Shown: positions 8,825-18,190, counted from the stretch's first letter. The stretch is 64,000 nt of DNA from Aquabacter sp. L1I39 (GCF_017742835.1 NZ_CP072392.1:1534385-1598384), one strand, 5' to 3'. A program made the numbers and translations. Notes: generated by a model not told the origin, from the letters alone.

Positions 8825-9817
8825 TCACATCACCCCGGCGCGCAGCAGATCGTGGATGTGGACGATGCCCACCGGGCGGCCGGCCTCCACCACGAAGACC
8901 GAGGTGATGGACACGGAGTTCAGGAGCGCCAGCACCTGCTGGGCCAGCATGTCCGGCCCGACGGTGCGCGGCGCGCGGGTCATCACCTCGTCCACCGGCC
9001 GGTCCACGAAGCCGGCCCGGAAGGCGCGGCGCAGGTCGCCGTCGGTGACGACGCCGGCGAGGCGCCCGTCCTGATCCACCACGCCGGTCACGCCGAAGCG
9101 CTTGGAGGTCATTTCCACGATGGCCTGGGAGAGCGGCAGGCCGAGCGGCACCAGGGGCACGTCCTCGCCCGCATGCATCAGGTCGGACGCCTTGCGCAGC
9201 CGCGCGCCCAGCTTGCCGCCGGGATGGAATTCCCGGAAATCCTGCGCCGTGAAGCCGCGCAGCGACAGGAGCGCCACCGCGATGGCATCGCCCATGGCCA
9301 TCTGCATCACCGTGGAGGTGGTGGGGGCAAGGCCATTGGGGCACGCCTCGGGCATGACGGGCAGCACCAGGGCGATGTCGGCCGCCGTGCCGAGCGCGCT
9401 TTCCGCGCGCGCCGTGATCGCCACCAGCGGCACCTGGAAGCGACGGGTATAGACGATGATATCCGCCAGCTCCGGCGCCTCGCCGGACCAGGAGAGAGCC
9501 AGCACCAGGTCCTCGGTGCCGATCATGCCGAGATCGCCATGGCTCGCCTCGCCCGGATGGACGAAATAGGCCTGGGTGCCCGTGGAGGCCAAGGTGGCGG
9601 CAATCTTGCGCGCCACATGGCCGGACTTGCCCATGCCGGTGACGATCACCCGGCCATTCTTGGCCTGGGCAGCGCGGATGGCGGCACAGGTGTCTTCCAC
9701 CGCCGCGCCCAGCGGGCCGTCCATGGCGGCGCGCAGGGCATTGAGGCCGTCGCTCTCCAGTTCGAGCGTGCGGCGGGCCTCGTCGCGGGCGGTGAGGGGA
9801 TGGGTGGTTTCGGTCAT
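8825..9817 (-). CDS. kdsD: D-arabinose-5-phosphate isomerase (KdsD/KpsF family)
   Basis: The 330-residue protein has an SIS sugar-isomerase domain at about residues 40-175 (RVIVTGMGKSGHVARKIAAT; HPGEASHGDLGMI) and two CBS domains at about 210-330 (VTGVVDQDGRLAGVVTDGDL). This is the full KdsD/GutQ/KpsF layout and usual length. It converts ribulose 5-phosphate to arabinose 5-phosphate, the precursor of Kdo. It is the last gene of a tight three-gene set: its ATG directly follows the kdsB stop codon, and kdsB overlaps kdsA. The grouping with kdsA and kdsB favours kdsD over gutQ. Confidence 0.95.
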   Translation of the reverse strand: MTETTHPLTARDEARRTLELESDGLNALRAAMDGPLGAAVEDTCAAIRAAQAKNGRVIVTGMGKSGHVARKIAATLASTGTQAYFVHPGEASHGDLGMIGTEDLVLALSWSGEAPELADIIVYTRRFQVPLVAITARAESALGTAADIALVLPVMPEACPNGLAPTTSTVMQMAMGDAIAVALLSLRGFTAQDFREFHPGGKLGARLRKASDLMHAGEDVPLVPLGLPLSQAIVEMTSKRFGVTGVVDQDGRLAGVVTDGDLRRAFRAGFVDRPVDEVMTRAPRTVGPDMLAQQVLALLNSVSITSVFVVEAGRPVGIVHIHDLLRAGVM

Positions 9818-10555
9818 TCAGATCCCCCGGGCCGCGAGCATCTCGCGCGCCCGCTCCAGGTCCTCGGGCGTGTCGACGCCCAACGGCACCTCGGCCACTT
9901 CCATGGCGTCGATGCGCATGCCCGCCTCCAGCGCCCGCAGCTGCTCTAGCTTCTCGCGCTGCTCCAGAACCGAGGGCGGCAAGGCCACGAAGCGCTCCAG
10001 CGCCGCGCGGCGCCAGGCATAAAGGCCGATATGGTGATAAAGCGGCCCCTCGCCGAAGGGCGCGCGGGTGCGGGTGAAATAGAGCGCGCGGAAGCGCCCG
10101 CCGCCCAGCGGCGACCCCACCATCTTCACCACGCTGGAGGCCTCTTTTTCCTCCGCGCGGGTGATGAGGGCCACCGCCGTGCCGATGGCCACCTCCGCAT
10201 CCGCAAGCGGGAGCGCGGCGGCGCGGAGCGTGTCGGGGGCAACGGTGGGCAGGTCGCCCTGCACATTGATGACGGCGTCATAGCGCCCGTCCGGATCGAG
10301 CCGGCCCAGCGCCTCGAAGATGCGGTCGGAGCCCGAGGCATGGTCGGGGGCGGTCATCACCGCCTGCCCGCCCACGGCGCGGATGGCCTCGGCGATCTCC
10401 GGCGTGTCGGTGGCGACGCAGACCGGGGCGACATCCGCCTCGAGCGCCCGGCGCCACACCGCCACGATCATGGGCTCGCCATTCAAGTCCGCCAAAGGCT
10501 TGCCCGGCAGGCGGGTGGAGGCCATGCGGGCGGGAATGAGGACGACGGGCCTCAT
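9818..10555 (-). CDS. kdsB: 3-deoxy-manno-octulosonate cytidylyltransferase (CMP-Kdo synthetase)
   Basis: The 245-residue product starts with [20 protein letters not shown], the nucleotide-binding signature of KdsB, and has [15 protein letters not shown] and [19 protein letters not shown] farther on. It activates Kdo with CTP to CMP-Kdo for lipid A core assembly in the cytoplasm. The start at 10555 overlaps the kdsA stop as ATGA, showing coupled translation. A longer in-frame reading exists through kdsA but is only its antisense-frame neighbour and not needed. Confidence 0.95.
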   Translation of the reverse strand: MRPVVLIPARMASTRLPGKPLADLNGEPMIVAVWRRALEADVAPVCVATDTPEIAEAIRAVGGQAVMTAPDHASGSDRIFEALGRLDPDGRYDAVINVQGDLPTVAPDTLRAAALPLADAEVAIGTAVALITRAEEKEASSVVKMVGSPLGGGRFRALYFTRTRAPFGEGPLYHHIGLYAWRRAALERFVALPPSVLEQREKLEQLRALEAGMRIDAMEVAEVPLGVDTPEDLERAREMLAARGI

Positions 10556-11403
10556 GCGGCCCCCGAAAGCTGCGCCTTGCTCAGGGAATCCAGCGCCATC
10601 AACTGCCGCAGCAGCGGCTCGAATTCCTTCAGCGGCACCATATTGGGACCGTCGGAGGGGGCGTGGTCGGGGTCGGGATGGGTCTCGATGAAAAGGCCGG
10701 CCACCCCCACCGCCACCGCCGCGCGGGAGAGCACCGGCACGAATTCCCGCTGCCCGCCGGAACTGGTGCCCTGCCCGCCCGGCTGCTGCACCGAATGGGT
10801 GGCATCGAAGATCACCGGCGCGCCGGTGCGGGCCATGATGGGCAGGCCACGGAAATCGGACACCAGGGTGTTGTAGCCGAACGAGGTGCCGCGATCGGTG
10901 AGCAGCACATTGGGATTGCCGCCGCCCACGATCTTGTCGAGCACATTGGCCATGTCCCAGGGGGCGAGGAACTGGCCCTTCTTCACATTCACCACCCGCC
11001 CGGTGGCGGCGGCGGCGAGCAAGAGGTCGGTCTGCCGGCACAGGAAGGCGGGGATCTGGAGCACGTCCACCGCCTGCGCGACATCGGCGCACTGGGCGGC
11101 ATCGTGCACGTCGGTGAGCACGGGAAGGCCCAGGCTCTCGCGGATCTCGGCGAAGATGGGCAGGGATTTTTCCAGGCCGAGGCCGCGCTGCGCGCCCGCG
11201 CTGGTGCGGTTGGCCTTGTCGAAGGAGGTCTTGTAGACGAGCCCGATGCCGAGGCGCTCCGCGATCTCCTTCAGCGCGCCCGCCACTTCCAGGGCATGGG
11301 CGCGACTTTCCAGCTGGCACGGGCCGGCGATCACGGCCAGCGGCAGATGGTTGCCGAAGCGGACGGGTCCAACGGGCACGACAGAATGGGGGGACAGGGT
11401 CAA
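10552..11403 (-). CDS. kdsA: 3-deoxy-8-phosphooctulonate synthase (Kdo-8-phosphate synthase)
   Basis: The 283-residue enzyme condenses arabinose 5-phosphate with phosphoenolpyruvate. Typical stretches are [10 protein letters not shown] near the N-terminus, [42 protein letters not shown] and [20 protein letters not shown]. The Cys in AGPC (residue about 31) is the metal ligand of the metal-dependent KdsA class; E. coli has Asn there. The conserved C-terminal His/Asp metal residues also remain. It is the first gene of kdsA-kdsB-kdsD. Confidence 0.96.
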   Translation of the reverse strand: MTLSPHSVVPVGPVRFGNHLPLAVIAGPCQLESRAHALEVAGALKEIAERLGIGLVYKTSFDKANRTSAGAQRGLGLEKSLPIFAEIRESLGLPVLTDVHDAAQCADVAQAVDVLQIPAFLCRQTDLLLAAAATGRVVNVKKGQFLAPWDMANVLDKIVGGGNPNVLLTDRGTSFGYNTLVSDFRGLPIMARTGAPVIFDATHSVQQPGGQGTSSGGQREFVPVLSRAAVAVGVAGLFIETHPDPDHAPSDGPNMVPLKEFEPLLRQLMALDSLSKAQLSGAA

Positions 11404-11614
11404 GGCTCGTTCTCGCTGAGGCGCAGGGCGCGCCCGCGCATCCTTAACGCTGGCCGCGTGGCAAGGGCAAGGCAGGAGGATTGGCGGGAGGGGATCGCGC
11501 CCCCCATGGACAAGGGCGCCCCCGGCTGGCGATGATCCATCCGGGGGCCGCGCGGGCGGCGGGAGGGGATCATAGATGCAGGATCGGGGTGGGCGGCGAG
11601 GCGGGAGCGCAGCG

Positions 11615-12470
11615 ATGGGGGCGACACGCCGCCGCTTCCTGGCGGGCGCGGCTGCCGCCTTGATGTGGGGGGGGCGGCGCGCCGGCGGCGCGCGCCCAGC
11701 ACCCGGACGCCCTCCCCGGCGGCCACGACGCCTTTCCCTCCGGACGCATCCACGACCAGACGGCGATCCCGGTGTTCGGCTTCAAGGTGGCCCGGATCTA
11801 TCCACACGATGCCAGCTCCTATACGGAGGGCCTAGTGAAGGTGGGCCGCTCCATGTTCGAGGGCACGGGGCTTTATGGCCAGTCGCTCCTTATGGAATGG
11901 GACCTGGAAAGCGGCAAGGTGATCCGGCAGATCGCCCTGCCGGCGTCCGAGTTCGGCGAGGGCGTCACGGTGATGGGGGAGCGGGTCTATCAGCTCACCT
12001 ATCTGTCCAACACCGCCTTCACTTATGACCGTTCGACCCTCACGCGGACCGGCAGCTTCACCTTCGGCGCGCAGGGCTGGGGCCTGACCCATGACGGCAC
12101 CCACCTCATCATGAGCGATGGCTCGTCGGCGCTGGCCTTTCGCGATCCGACCACTTTCAAGGAGGTCCGCAAGGTCTATGCGCACGACGCCGTCGGCGCG
12201 GTGGGCTTCCTCAATGAGCTGGAATATGTGGAGGGCGCGGTCTACGCCAATGTCTGGCAGACGCCCTATATCGCCGTGATCGACCCCGCGACTGGCGCGC
12301 TGACCGCCTGGATCGACCTCACCGGCCTCAACCCCGATCCCGCCCGCCTCACCTATCCCCTGGTGCTGAACGGCATTGCCTGGAATGACGAGACGCGCCG
12401 CCTGATGGTCACGGGCAAATGCTGGCCCCATCTGTGGGAAATTGACCTCGTACCCTTTGCCAGGACGTAG
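11615..12470 (+). pseudogene. Exported glutaminyl-peptide cyclotransferase, frameshifted at a G8 run
   Basis: The mature part is in the frame that ends at 12470 and reads as a plant-type glutamine cyclotransferase (FEGTGLYGQSLLMEWDLESG; EFGEGVTVMGERVYQLTY; GWGLTHDGTHLIMSDGS; VLNGIAWN). This beta-propeller enzyme makes N-terminal pyroglutamate on exported proteins. Its natural N-terminus, a twin-arginine signal [20 protein letters not shown] starting at 11615, is in another frame. The two frames meet at eight G at 11667-11674; with seven G the protein would read on as [14 protein letters not shown], a good signal cleavage region, giving about 284 residues. Either a sequencing error, a true mutation, or slippage control explains it. 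If the run is real, the only start left is an internal GTG near 11772 with no export signal. Confidence 0.75.
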
Positions 12471-12481
12471 CGTCGCGCACC

Positions 12482-13141
12482 CTATGCCGTGCGGGAGACC
12501 ACCCGCAGCAGGTCGGCATGAACGGTCTCGATGTGGGATTTGAGCAGCGCGCACGCCCCCGCCACATCCCGCGCCCGACACAGCGTGATGAGTTCGGCAT
12601 GCTCGCGCACCGCCACCGCCATGGCCTCCCGGCTGGACAATTGCACGCGGGTGTAGCGGTCCGAGGTCTGGAGCAGGGAGACGACGATGCCCTGGGTGCG
12701 GGGCAGCACCGCATGGGCATAGAGGGCGAGGTGGAATTCCGCGTTCAGCACGCCGAAACTGCTGACATCACGGGCCGTGGTGGCGGCGACGAAGCGGGCC
12801 TGGATGTCATCCAGCTTCGCGAAATCCCCATCCGTGAAAGCGTCCGCCGAGCGCGCCAGCAGGCGCGGCTCCAGGATCGCGCGCAGCTCGAACACGTCGT
12901 TGATCTCGTCCAGAGACAGCTCTGAAACGATGGCCCCCTTCTGGGGCACCATGCGCACAAGGCCTTCCGCCTCCAGCTGGAACAGCGCCTCGCGCACGGG
13001 AATGCGGCTCACCCCATAGGCCTCCGCCAGCGCATCCTGCCGCAGGGAGGTCCCCGCCGCATAGGTCCCGCCCAGGATGGCGCGACGCAGCTCATCCACG
13101 ATGGCGGCCGACAGGGTGCGGTGTTTCAGGCGCGGATTCAT
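12482..13141 (-). CDS. GntR-family regulator, FCD subclass
   Basis: The 219-residue protein has a winged helix at about residues 8-70 (LRRAILGGTYAAGTSLRQDA; YGVSRIPVREALFQLEAEGL) and an FCD ligand domain at about 75-210 (FELRAILEPRLL; LNAEFHLALYAHA; AVREHAELITLCRARDVAGA). It is transcribed away from a TRAP transporter operon. The 19-base palindrome at 13191-13209 lies between the two and overlaps the TRAP promoter, so this regulator is the likely repressor, released by the transported acid or an intermediate. FCD regulators usually sense carboxylates, which fits. Confidence 0.92.
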   Translation of the reverse strand: MNPRLKHRTLSAAIVDELRRAILGGTYAAGTSLRQDALAEAYGVSRIPVREALFQLEAEGLVRMVPQKGAIVSELSLDEINDVFELRAILEPRLLARSADAFTDGDFAKLDDIQARFVAATTARDVSSFGVLNAEFHLALYAHAVLPRTQGIVVSLLQTSDRYTRVQLSSREAMAVAVREHAELITLCRARDVAGACALLKSHIETVHADLLRVVSRTA

Positions 13142-13179
13142 TGCGGGATCCAGGGAATGAAAAAAGTGCGAAAAAGCCG

Positions 13180-13209
13180 TTGACGTCGAAAATGTATAAA
13201 ATCTACATT
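13180..13209 (+). promoter_or_regulatory. TRAP operon promoter with overlapping GntR palindrome
   Basis: A perfect inverted repeat, AATGTA-N7-TACATT, spans 13191-13209. A sigma-70-like TTGACG at 13180-13185 and TACATT at 13204-13209 are separated by 18 bases, so the palindrome covers the -10 box. This is the expected geometry for repression by the divergent FCD regulator. It rules out the TTG at 13208 as the DctQ start. Confidence 0.7.
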
Positions 13210-13252
13210 GCTGACGGAAGCCCTATTTTTGGGCCTGACCAGCGAGCGAGCA

Positions 13253-13873
13253 ATGACAGCAGCAACCCAGCCACGGCAGGGGCCGGCGGAGGCATTCCGC
13301 TTCGTCACCTGCGCCTCCGAGGCCCTGCTGAAGGTGGAGCGCAAGGCGGTGGCCGGGCTCATGATGCTGCTCACCGGCCTGATCATGCTGAACGTGGTGA
13401 CCCGCTATTCCGGCCTGCCGCTTTATTGGGTGGACGAGGCCTCCATCTACACGGTGGTGTGGCTGACCTTCGTGGGCGCCTCCGCCATGAGCCGGCTGCG
13501 GCTCGATTTCTCGGTGACGCTGCTCACCGAGCGTCTTTCCCCTGCGCAGGCCAAGGTGGCGCGGGTCATCTCCACCGCGCTCCTGGTGTTCTTCGGCGGC
13601 GCGCTCGCCGCCATGTGCTGGGTGTGGATGGACCCCGTGGGCATCGCGGCGGCCGGCTTCGATGCCCGCGAGCACGCCGCCCAGACCTTCAATTTCCTCT
13701 ACACCGAGCAGACCCAGACCCTGCGCTGGCCCACCTGGCTGGTGAGCCTGATCATGCCGATCTTCGCGCTCTCACTGGTGGTGCACGGCCTCGCCAATCT
13801 GCTGGAGGACCTGGAATGGGTCACCCCGCCGGTGCGTGAAGCCAGCCTCGGCTCGGCGGAAGGGGTGAGCTGA
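13253..13873 (+). CDS. TRAP transporter small membrane subunit (DctQ-like)
   Basis: The product is about 206 residues from the ATG at 13253, with four hydrophobic segments, the first at GLMMLLTGLIMLNVVTRYSG and the second in the DctQ signature WVDEASIYTVVWLTFVGASA. DctQ bridges the large DctM permease and takes part in sodium-driven uptake of acids captured by DctP. A start 45 bases earlier would put the initiation codon in the promoter palindrome. The gene ends one base before dctM starts. Confidence 0.9.
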   Translation: MTAATQPRQGPAEAFRFVTCASEALLKVERKAVAGLMMLLTGLIMLNVVTRYSGLPLYWVDEASIYTVVWLTFVGASAMSRLRLDFSVTLLTERLSPAQAKVARVISTALLVFFGGALAAMCWVWMDPVGIAAAGFDAREHAAQTFNFLYTEQTQTLRWPTWLVSLIMPIFALSLVVHGLANLLEDLEWVTPPVREASLGSAEGVS

Positions 13874-13874
13874 C

Positions 13875-15140
13875 ATGATCTCCACCGCCGCCTTCGTCGC
13901 GCTCATGCTGGTGGGCCTGCCCATCAGCCTGTGCCTGTGCCTCACCTGCATCGTGTTCATCCAAGCCACCGGCAACCCGCTGCTCTACCAGACCTTTCCG
14001 ACCCAGTTGTTTGGTGGCGTCGACAGTTACGGCCTCATCGCCATCCCGCTTTTCATCCTCATCGGCGAGCTGATGAATGGCGGCGGCATCACCCGGCGCA
14101 TCATCGATCTGTCCATGGCGTTCGTGGGCTCCATCAAGGGGGGCCTCGCTTATGTGAACATGGTCGCCAACATGCTGGTGTCCTCGATCCTGGGCTCGGC
14201 CACCGCGCAAGTGGCCATCATGTCCCAGATCCTGGTGCCGGAGATGGAGAAGAAGGGCTACGACAAGACCTTCGCCGCCGGCCTGACCGCCTATGCGGGC
14301 ATGCTGGGGCCCATCATCCCGCCCTCCATCATGTTCGTCATCTATTCGGTGATGGCGCAGGTGCCAGTCTCGGACATGCTGGTGGCGGGCATCATTCCCG
14401 GCGTGCTCTTGACCGGCCTGTTCTGCATCGTCATCGCGCTCATGGGGTTCGTCTACAATTATCCCCGCGGCGAGAAGATGTCGCTGCGCCAGCGCTTCGC
14501 CGTGGTGATCGAGACCGCGCCCACCCTGCTGATCCCGTTCGTCATTGTCGGCTCCATCCTCACCGGGCTTGCCAATGCCACGGAAGCCGCCGTCATCGGC
14601 GCGGTCGCCTCGGTTCTGGTGGGGCGCTACTGGATCAAGGAGCTGAAATTCTCCCAATTGCCGGGCATGTTCCTGCGCGCCGGCATCTATTCGGCGGCGG
14701 TGCTGTTCCTGGTGGCGGCGGCGGCGGTGTTCACCTGGGTGCTCATCTACGCCAAGGTGCCGCAGGAAGTGGCCGGCTGGGTGCAGGGCGCGGCGCACGA
14801 TCCCGTCACCTTCATGCTGCTGCTCAACGTGGTGCTGCTGGTCATCGGCACGGTGATCGACGGCGCGCCCGGTCTCATCATGACCGTGCCGATCCTGCTG
14901 CCCATCGCCACCGAGGTCTATCACATCGACCCCATCCATTTCGGCGTGGTGGTGGTGATCAACCTGGTGCTGGGCTTCCTCTCGCCCCCCGTCGGCCTGT
15001 GCTTCTTCGTGGCATCGGCGGTGACGGGGGCCAAGCCCGGAAAGATGTTCATCGTCACCTTGCCCTTCTTCTTCGCCGCCTGCGGCCTGCTGGTCCTGTT
15101 GTCCGTGTTCCCGGTCCTGTCGACCGCCTTGACCAAATAA
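13875..15140 (+). CDS. TRAP transporter large permease (DctM-like)
   Basis: A 421-residue polytopic protein of normal DctM length with about 12 membrane segments. Family stretches include YGLIAIPLFILIGELMNGGG, VNMVANMLVSSILGSATAQV, AYAGMLGPIIPPSIMFVIYS and a C-terminal GLCFFVASAVTGAK. It is the sodium-coupled channel of the transporter. The first residues lie one base after the dctQ stop, so the two are co-translated. Order Q-M-P-aldolase matches carboxylate or sugar-acid uptake loci. Confidence 0.94.
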   Translation: MISTAAFVALMLVGLPISLCLCLTCIVFIQATGNPLLYQTFPTQLFGGVDSYGLIAIPLFILIGELMNGGGITRRIIDLSMAFVGSIKGGLAYVNMVANMLVSSILGSATAQVAIMSQILVPEMEKKGYDKTFAAGLTAYAGMLGPIIPPSIMFVIYSVMAQVPVSDMLVAGIIPGVLLTGLFCIVIALMGFVYNYPRGEKMSLRQRFAVVIETAPTLLIPFVIVGSILTGLANATEAAVIGAVASVLVGRYWIKELKFSQLPGMFLRAGIYSAAVLFLVAAAAVFTWVLIYAKVPQEVAGWVQGAAHDPVTFMLLLNVVLLVIGTVIDGAPGLIMTVPILLPIATEVYHIDPIHFGVVVVINLVLGFLSPPVGLCFFVASAVTGAKPGKMFIVTLPFFFAACGLLVLLSVFPVLSTALTK

Positions 15141-15169
15141 CAAACCTGAAAACCTTCCAGGAGCCTGTC

Positions 15170-16168
15170 ATGACCCTCGACCGTCGACGCTTCATGCTTG
15201 CCGCAGCGGCAGGCGCCGCGCTTCCCCTCGCCGCGCCCGGCATCGCGCGGGCCCAGGCGAAGGATTTCCGCCTCGGCATCATCACGCCTCCGGGCCATCC
15301 CTGGAACGAGGCGGCCATCAAGGTGGGCGAGACGCTGAAGAAGGAGACCAATGGTCGCCTCTCCATCACCGTGTTCCCCTCCGGCCAGCTGGGCAATGAA
15401 GGCGCCATGCTGCAGCAGATGCAGACCGGCGCCCTCGACATGGGCTTCATCATGACCGCCGAGCTCGGCTCGCGCGTGCCCGCCATCGCCGCCATCAACG
15501 CGCCCTGGATCGTGGATTCCACCGCCAAGGTGGCCAAGCTCGTGAAGACGCCGGTGGCCATGAGCCTGTTCGACCTCCTGCCGCGCGAGACCGGCACGGT
15601 GGGCCTCGCCTGGGGCATCACCACCATGCGCGTGGTGTTCACGGCCAAGCCCATCGAGGGCCTTTCCGACCTCAAGGGCATGAAGCTGCGCATCAATACG
15701 ACGCCGGCCTACAAGGACTTCTATCAGCTGCTCGGCGCCGCCCCGACCCCCATCCCCACCCCGCAGGTGTTCGATGCCATGAGCAACGGGCAGGTGGACG
15801 GCCTGGAAGCGGACCTCGACTTCTCCTGGAACCAGCGCTTCGACAAGGTCTCGAAGACCATGCTGCGCATGAACGCCATCTTCATGCCCTGCGTCGCCCT
15901 GGTCTCGGGCCGCGTGTGGCAGGGCCTTTCGGCCGAGGACAAGGCGCTCATCACCAAGGCCACCAAGGCCGCCCTCGACGCCCAGGTGGAAGAGACGGTG
16001 GTGAATGAGCCGGTGCTCATCGAGAAGTTCAAGGGCACCGGCATCGCCATGCGCGAGGCCAAGGTGGGCGATGCCGAGACCAAGACCATCATCGCCGAAT
16101 ACGACAAGATCTGGCTGCCCAAGGCCCCCATCCTCGCCGAACTGCGCAAGGTCGGCGCGACCCTCTGA
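15170..16168 (+). CDS. TRAP transporter solute-binding protein (DctP-like)
   Basis: The 332-residue periplasmic receptor starts with a twin-arginine type signal (LDRRRFMLAAAAGAALPLAA, cleavage near ARAQA at about residue 30). The mature protein has FRLGIITPPGHPWNEAAIK, then MKLRINTTPAYKDFYQLLGA, where the conserved Arg of MKLRI would bind the ligand carboxylate, and TPQVFDAMSNGQVDGLEADL. It captures an organic acid for DctQM. GGAG precedes the ATG at 15170. The short gap to the aldolase (57 bases) contains a GC hairpin but no strong terminator. Confidence 0.94.
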   Translation: MTLDRRRFMLAAAAGAALPLAAPGIARAQAKDFRLGIITPPGHPWNEAAIKVGETLKKETNGRLSITVFPSGQLGNEGAMLQQMQTGALDMGFIMTAELGSRVPAIAAINAPWIVDSTAKVAKLVKTPVAMSLFDLLPRETGTVGLAWGITTMRVVFTAKPIEGLSDLKGMKLRINTTPAYKDFYQLLGAAPTPIPTPQVFDAMSNGQVDGLEADLDFSWNQRFDKVSKTMLRMNAIFMPCVALVSGRVWQGLSAEDKALITKATKAALDAQVEETVVNEPVLIEKFKGTGIAMREAKVGDAETKTIIAEYDKIWLPKAPILAELRKVGATL

Positions 16169-16225
16169 CCCCAACCCGGGGGCGGGCCGCGCCCGCCTCC
16201 CATCTCCTGAAGGACCCCAAGAGCC

Positions 16226-17155
16226 ATGACGCCCAAGATTACCTGGGAAGGCGTGTTTCCCGCCGTCACCACCCAGTTCCGCGAGGACCTCTCCGTCGAC
16301 GTGGAAGCCACGGCCGGCGTCATGGACGCCCTCATCAAGGACGGCGTGTCCGGCCTCATCATCTGCGGCACGGTCGGCGAGAATTGCTCGCTGACCACGG
16401 CCGAGAAGGTCTCCCTCATGGAGGCCGCCAAGTCCACCGCCGCCGGCCGCGTGCCGGTGATCTGCGGCATCGCGGAATTCACCACCGCCTTTGCCGCCGA
16501 CACCGCCAAGGAGGCCGCGCGCGTCGGCCTCGACGGCATCATGGTCATGCCGGCTTTGGTCTATTCCTCCAAGCCCCACGAGACCGCCGCCCATTTCCGG
16601 GGTGTCGCCAAGGCGACCGACTTGCCGGTGATGGTCTATAACAACCCGCCCATCTACAAGAACGACGTCACCCCCGACATCCTCGCCATGCTGGCGGATG
16701 TGGAGACCATCGTCTGCTTCAAGGAAAGCTCCGGCGACACGCGCCGCTTCATCGACGTGCGCAACAAGGTGGGCGACCGCTTCGTCATGTTCGCCGGCCT
16801 CGACGACGTGGTGGTGGAGAGCATCGCCATGGGGGCGGTCGGCTGGGTGTCCGGCATGTCCAACGCCTTCCCGCGCGAGGGCGAGACGCTGTTCCGCCTC
16901 GCCAAGCAGGGCCGCTTCGCCGAGGCCATGTCGCTCTATGAGTGGTTCATGCCGCTCTTGCACCTGGATGCGCGCCCGGACCTCGTCCAGTGCATCAAGC
17001 TGTGCGAGCACATCATGGGCCGCGGCACCTGGCGCACCCGCCCGCCGCGCCTGGAACTGCCCGAGAAGGAAAAGGCCGAGATCGAGGCTCTCATGGCCGC
17101 CGCCCTCGCCAAGCGCCCGGCGCTGCCCGAGGTGGGCCTGAAGGTCGCGGCCTGA
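16226..17155 (+). CDS. DHDPS / N-acetylneuraminate lyase family aldolase
   Basis: The 309-residue (beta/alpha)8 enzyme retains the family catalytic set: the Tyr in MVYNNPPIYKNDV and the Schiff-base Lys in IVCFKESSGDTRR. GTVGENCSLT takes the place of the GTTGE carboxylate-binding motif. The family covers dihydrodipicolinate synthase, sialic acid lyase and several sugar-acid aldolases or dehydratases. Co-transcription with a TRAP transporter and a GntR regulator argues for catabolism of an imported 2-keto or hydroxy acid rather than lysine synthesis. A strong terminator follows. Confidence 0.9.
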   Translation: MTPKITWEGVFPAVTTQFREDLSVDVEATAGVMDALIKDGVSGLIICGTVGENCSLTTAEKVSLMEAAKSTAAGRVPVICGIAEFTTAFAADTAKEAARVGLDGIMVMPALVYSSKPHETAAHFRGVAKATDLPVMVYNNPPIYKNDVTPDILAMLADVETIVCFKESSGDTRRFIDVRNKVGDRFVMFAGLDDVVVESIAMGAVGWVSGMSNAFPREGETLFRLAKQGRFAEAMSLYEWFMPLLHLDARPDLVQCIKLCEHIMGRGTWRTRPPRLELPEKEKAEIEALMAAALAKRPALPEVGLKVAA

Positions 17156-17160
17156 ACGAA

Positions 17161-17196
17161 AACGCCCGGTCCGCGCGGACCGGGCGTTGCCTTTTT
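17161..17196 (+). terminator. Rho-independent terminator of the TRAP-aldolase operon
   Basis: A 28-base perfect palindrome at 17161-17188 (arms AACGCCCGGTCCGC and GCGGACCGGGCGTT) is followed by a T5 run. It lies between converging genes, so it may also stop the minus-strand transcript from the Bug receptor. Confidence 0.9.
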
Positions 17197-17218
17197 CAGA
17201 GGACCGATAACCCGCGCC

Positions 17219-18190
17219 TCACTGCACCGGCGTCGGAATGGCCGCCTTCCAGGTGGCCACTTCCGCCTCGAAGCGCTTGCGGTGGGCCTGCGTGGTGCGC
17301 TCGGCGGCGGGGAAGACGGACGTGCCCACATCGGCGAAGCGCGCCTGGACGGTGGCGTCGTCCAGCGCCTTGTTGAGCGCGCCGTTGAGCTTGGCCACCA
17401 CGTCGGCCGGCGTGCCCTTCGGCACATAGAGCGCGTGCCAGATGATGAAGTCGAAGCCCTTCAGCCCGGCTTCCTGGAGGGTGGGCAGGTCCTTCAGCAC
17501 CGGCAGGCGCTGGGCTGAGGTAACGGCGAAGCCCTTCACGGACTTCGCCAGCACCTGCGGCACGGCGGTGGTGGACTGGTCGCACAATATGTCCACCTGC
17601 CCGCCCATCAGGTCGTTCATGGCCGGACCCGTGCCGCGATAGCCCACCTCCGTGAACTGCACGCCCAATGCCTTCTGCAGCAGCACGCCGCACAGATAGG
17701 CGTTGGAGCCCACGCCCGCATGGGCGATGGTGGTCTTGCTGCCCTCCGCCTTGAGCCTGGCGAGCAGCTCCACCGCCGTGTTGGCGGGATAGTCCTTCTT
17801 GGAGAGCACCACCATCGGCCCGTAATTGACGAGGCCGACGGTCTCGAACGCGCCCAGCGTGTCATAGGGCAGGCTGCGATAGAGCGCCGCCGAGGCCGCG
17901 AGCGCCACATGGTGGATGAGCATGGTGTAGCCGTCCGGCGTCGACTTGGCGACGCGCCCGGCGGCCGTGGTGCCGCCCGCGCCGGCGATGTTCTCCACGA
18001 TCACCTGCTGGCCGAGCGTGCCGGACATGGATTGGGCCAGCAGGCGGGCGATGGCATCGCTCGGACCGCCGGCGGCGAAGGGCACGACCATGGTGATGGT
18101 GCGGCTCGGGAATGTCTCCGCCTGCGCCGCGCCACCGGCCATGACCAGCCCCATGAGGCCGGCCGCAAGGGTCCTCAACACTGACTTCAT
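17219..18190 (-). CDS. Bug/TctC-family periplasmic solute receptor next to the sulfolactate genes
   Basis: The 323-residue protein has a Sec signal (VLRTLAAGLMGLVMAGGAAQA) and the Bug signature TITMVVPFAAGGPSDAIARL, with VIVENIAGAGGTTAAGRVAK and GVGSNAYLCGVLL. Bug proteins bind carboxylates or sulfonated acids. Sulfolactate loci of other bacteria use a tripartite tricarboxylate transporter whose receptor is of this type, so this may bind sulfolactate. No TctA or TctB membrane subunits occur in the window, so it must use a partner elsewhere. The ATG at 18190 follows GGGAG at seven to eight bases; the reading from 18214 has no better site. It diverges from suyAB. Confidence 0.88.
   Translation of the reverse strand: MKSVLRTLAAGLMGLVMAGGAAQAETFPSRTITMVVPFAAGGPSDAIARLLAQSMSGTLGQQVIVENIAGAGGTTAAGRVAKSTPDGYTMLIHHVALAASAALYRSLPYDTLGAFETVGLVNYGPMVVLSKKDYPANTAVELLARLKAEGSKTTIAHAGVGSNAYLCGVLLQKALGVQFTEVGYRGTGPAMNDLMGGQVDILCDQSTTAVPQVLAKSVKGFAVTSAQRLPVLKDLPTLQEAGLKGFDFIIWHALYVPKGTPADVVAKLNGALNKALDDATVQARFADVGTSVFPAAERTTQAHRKRFEAEVATWKAAIPTPVQ

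Noticed and set aside
13208..13252. Earlier TTG start for DctQ
   Set aside because: It overlaps the -10 box and the GntR palindrome.
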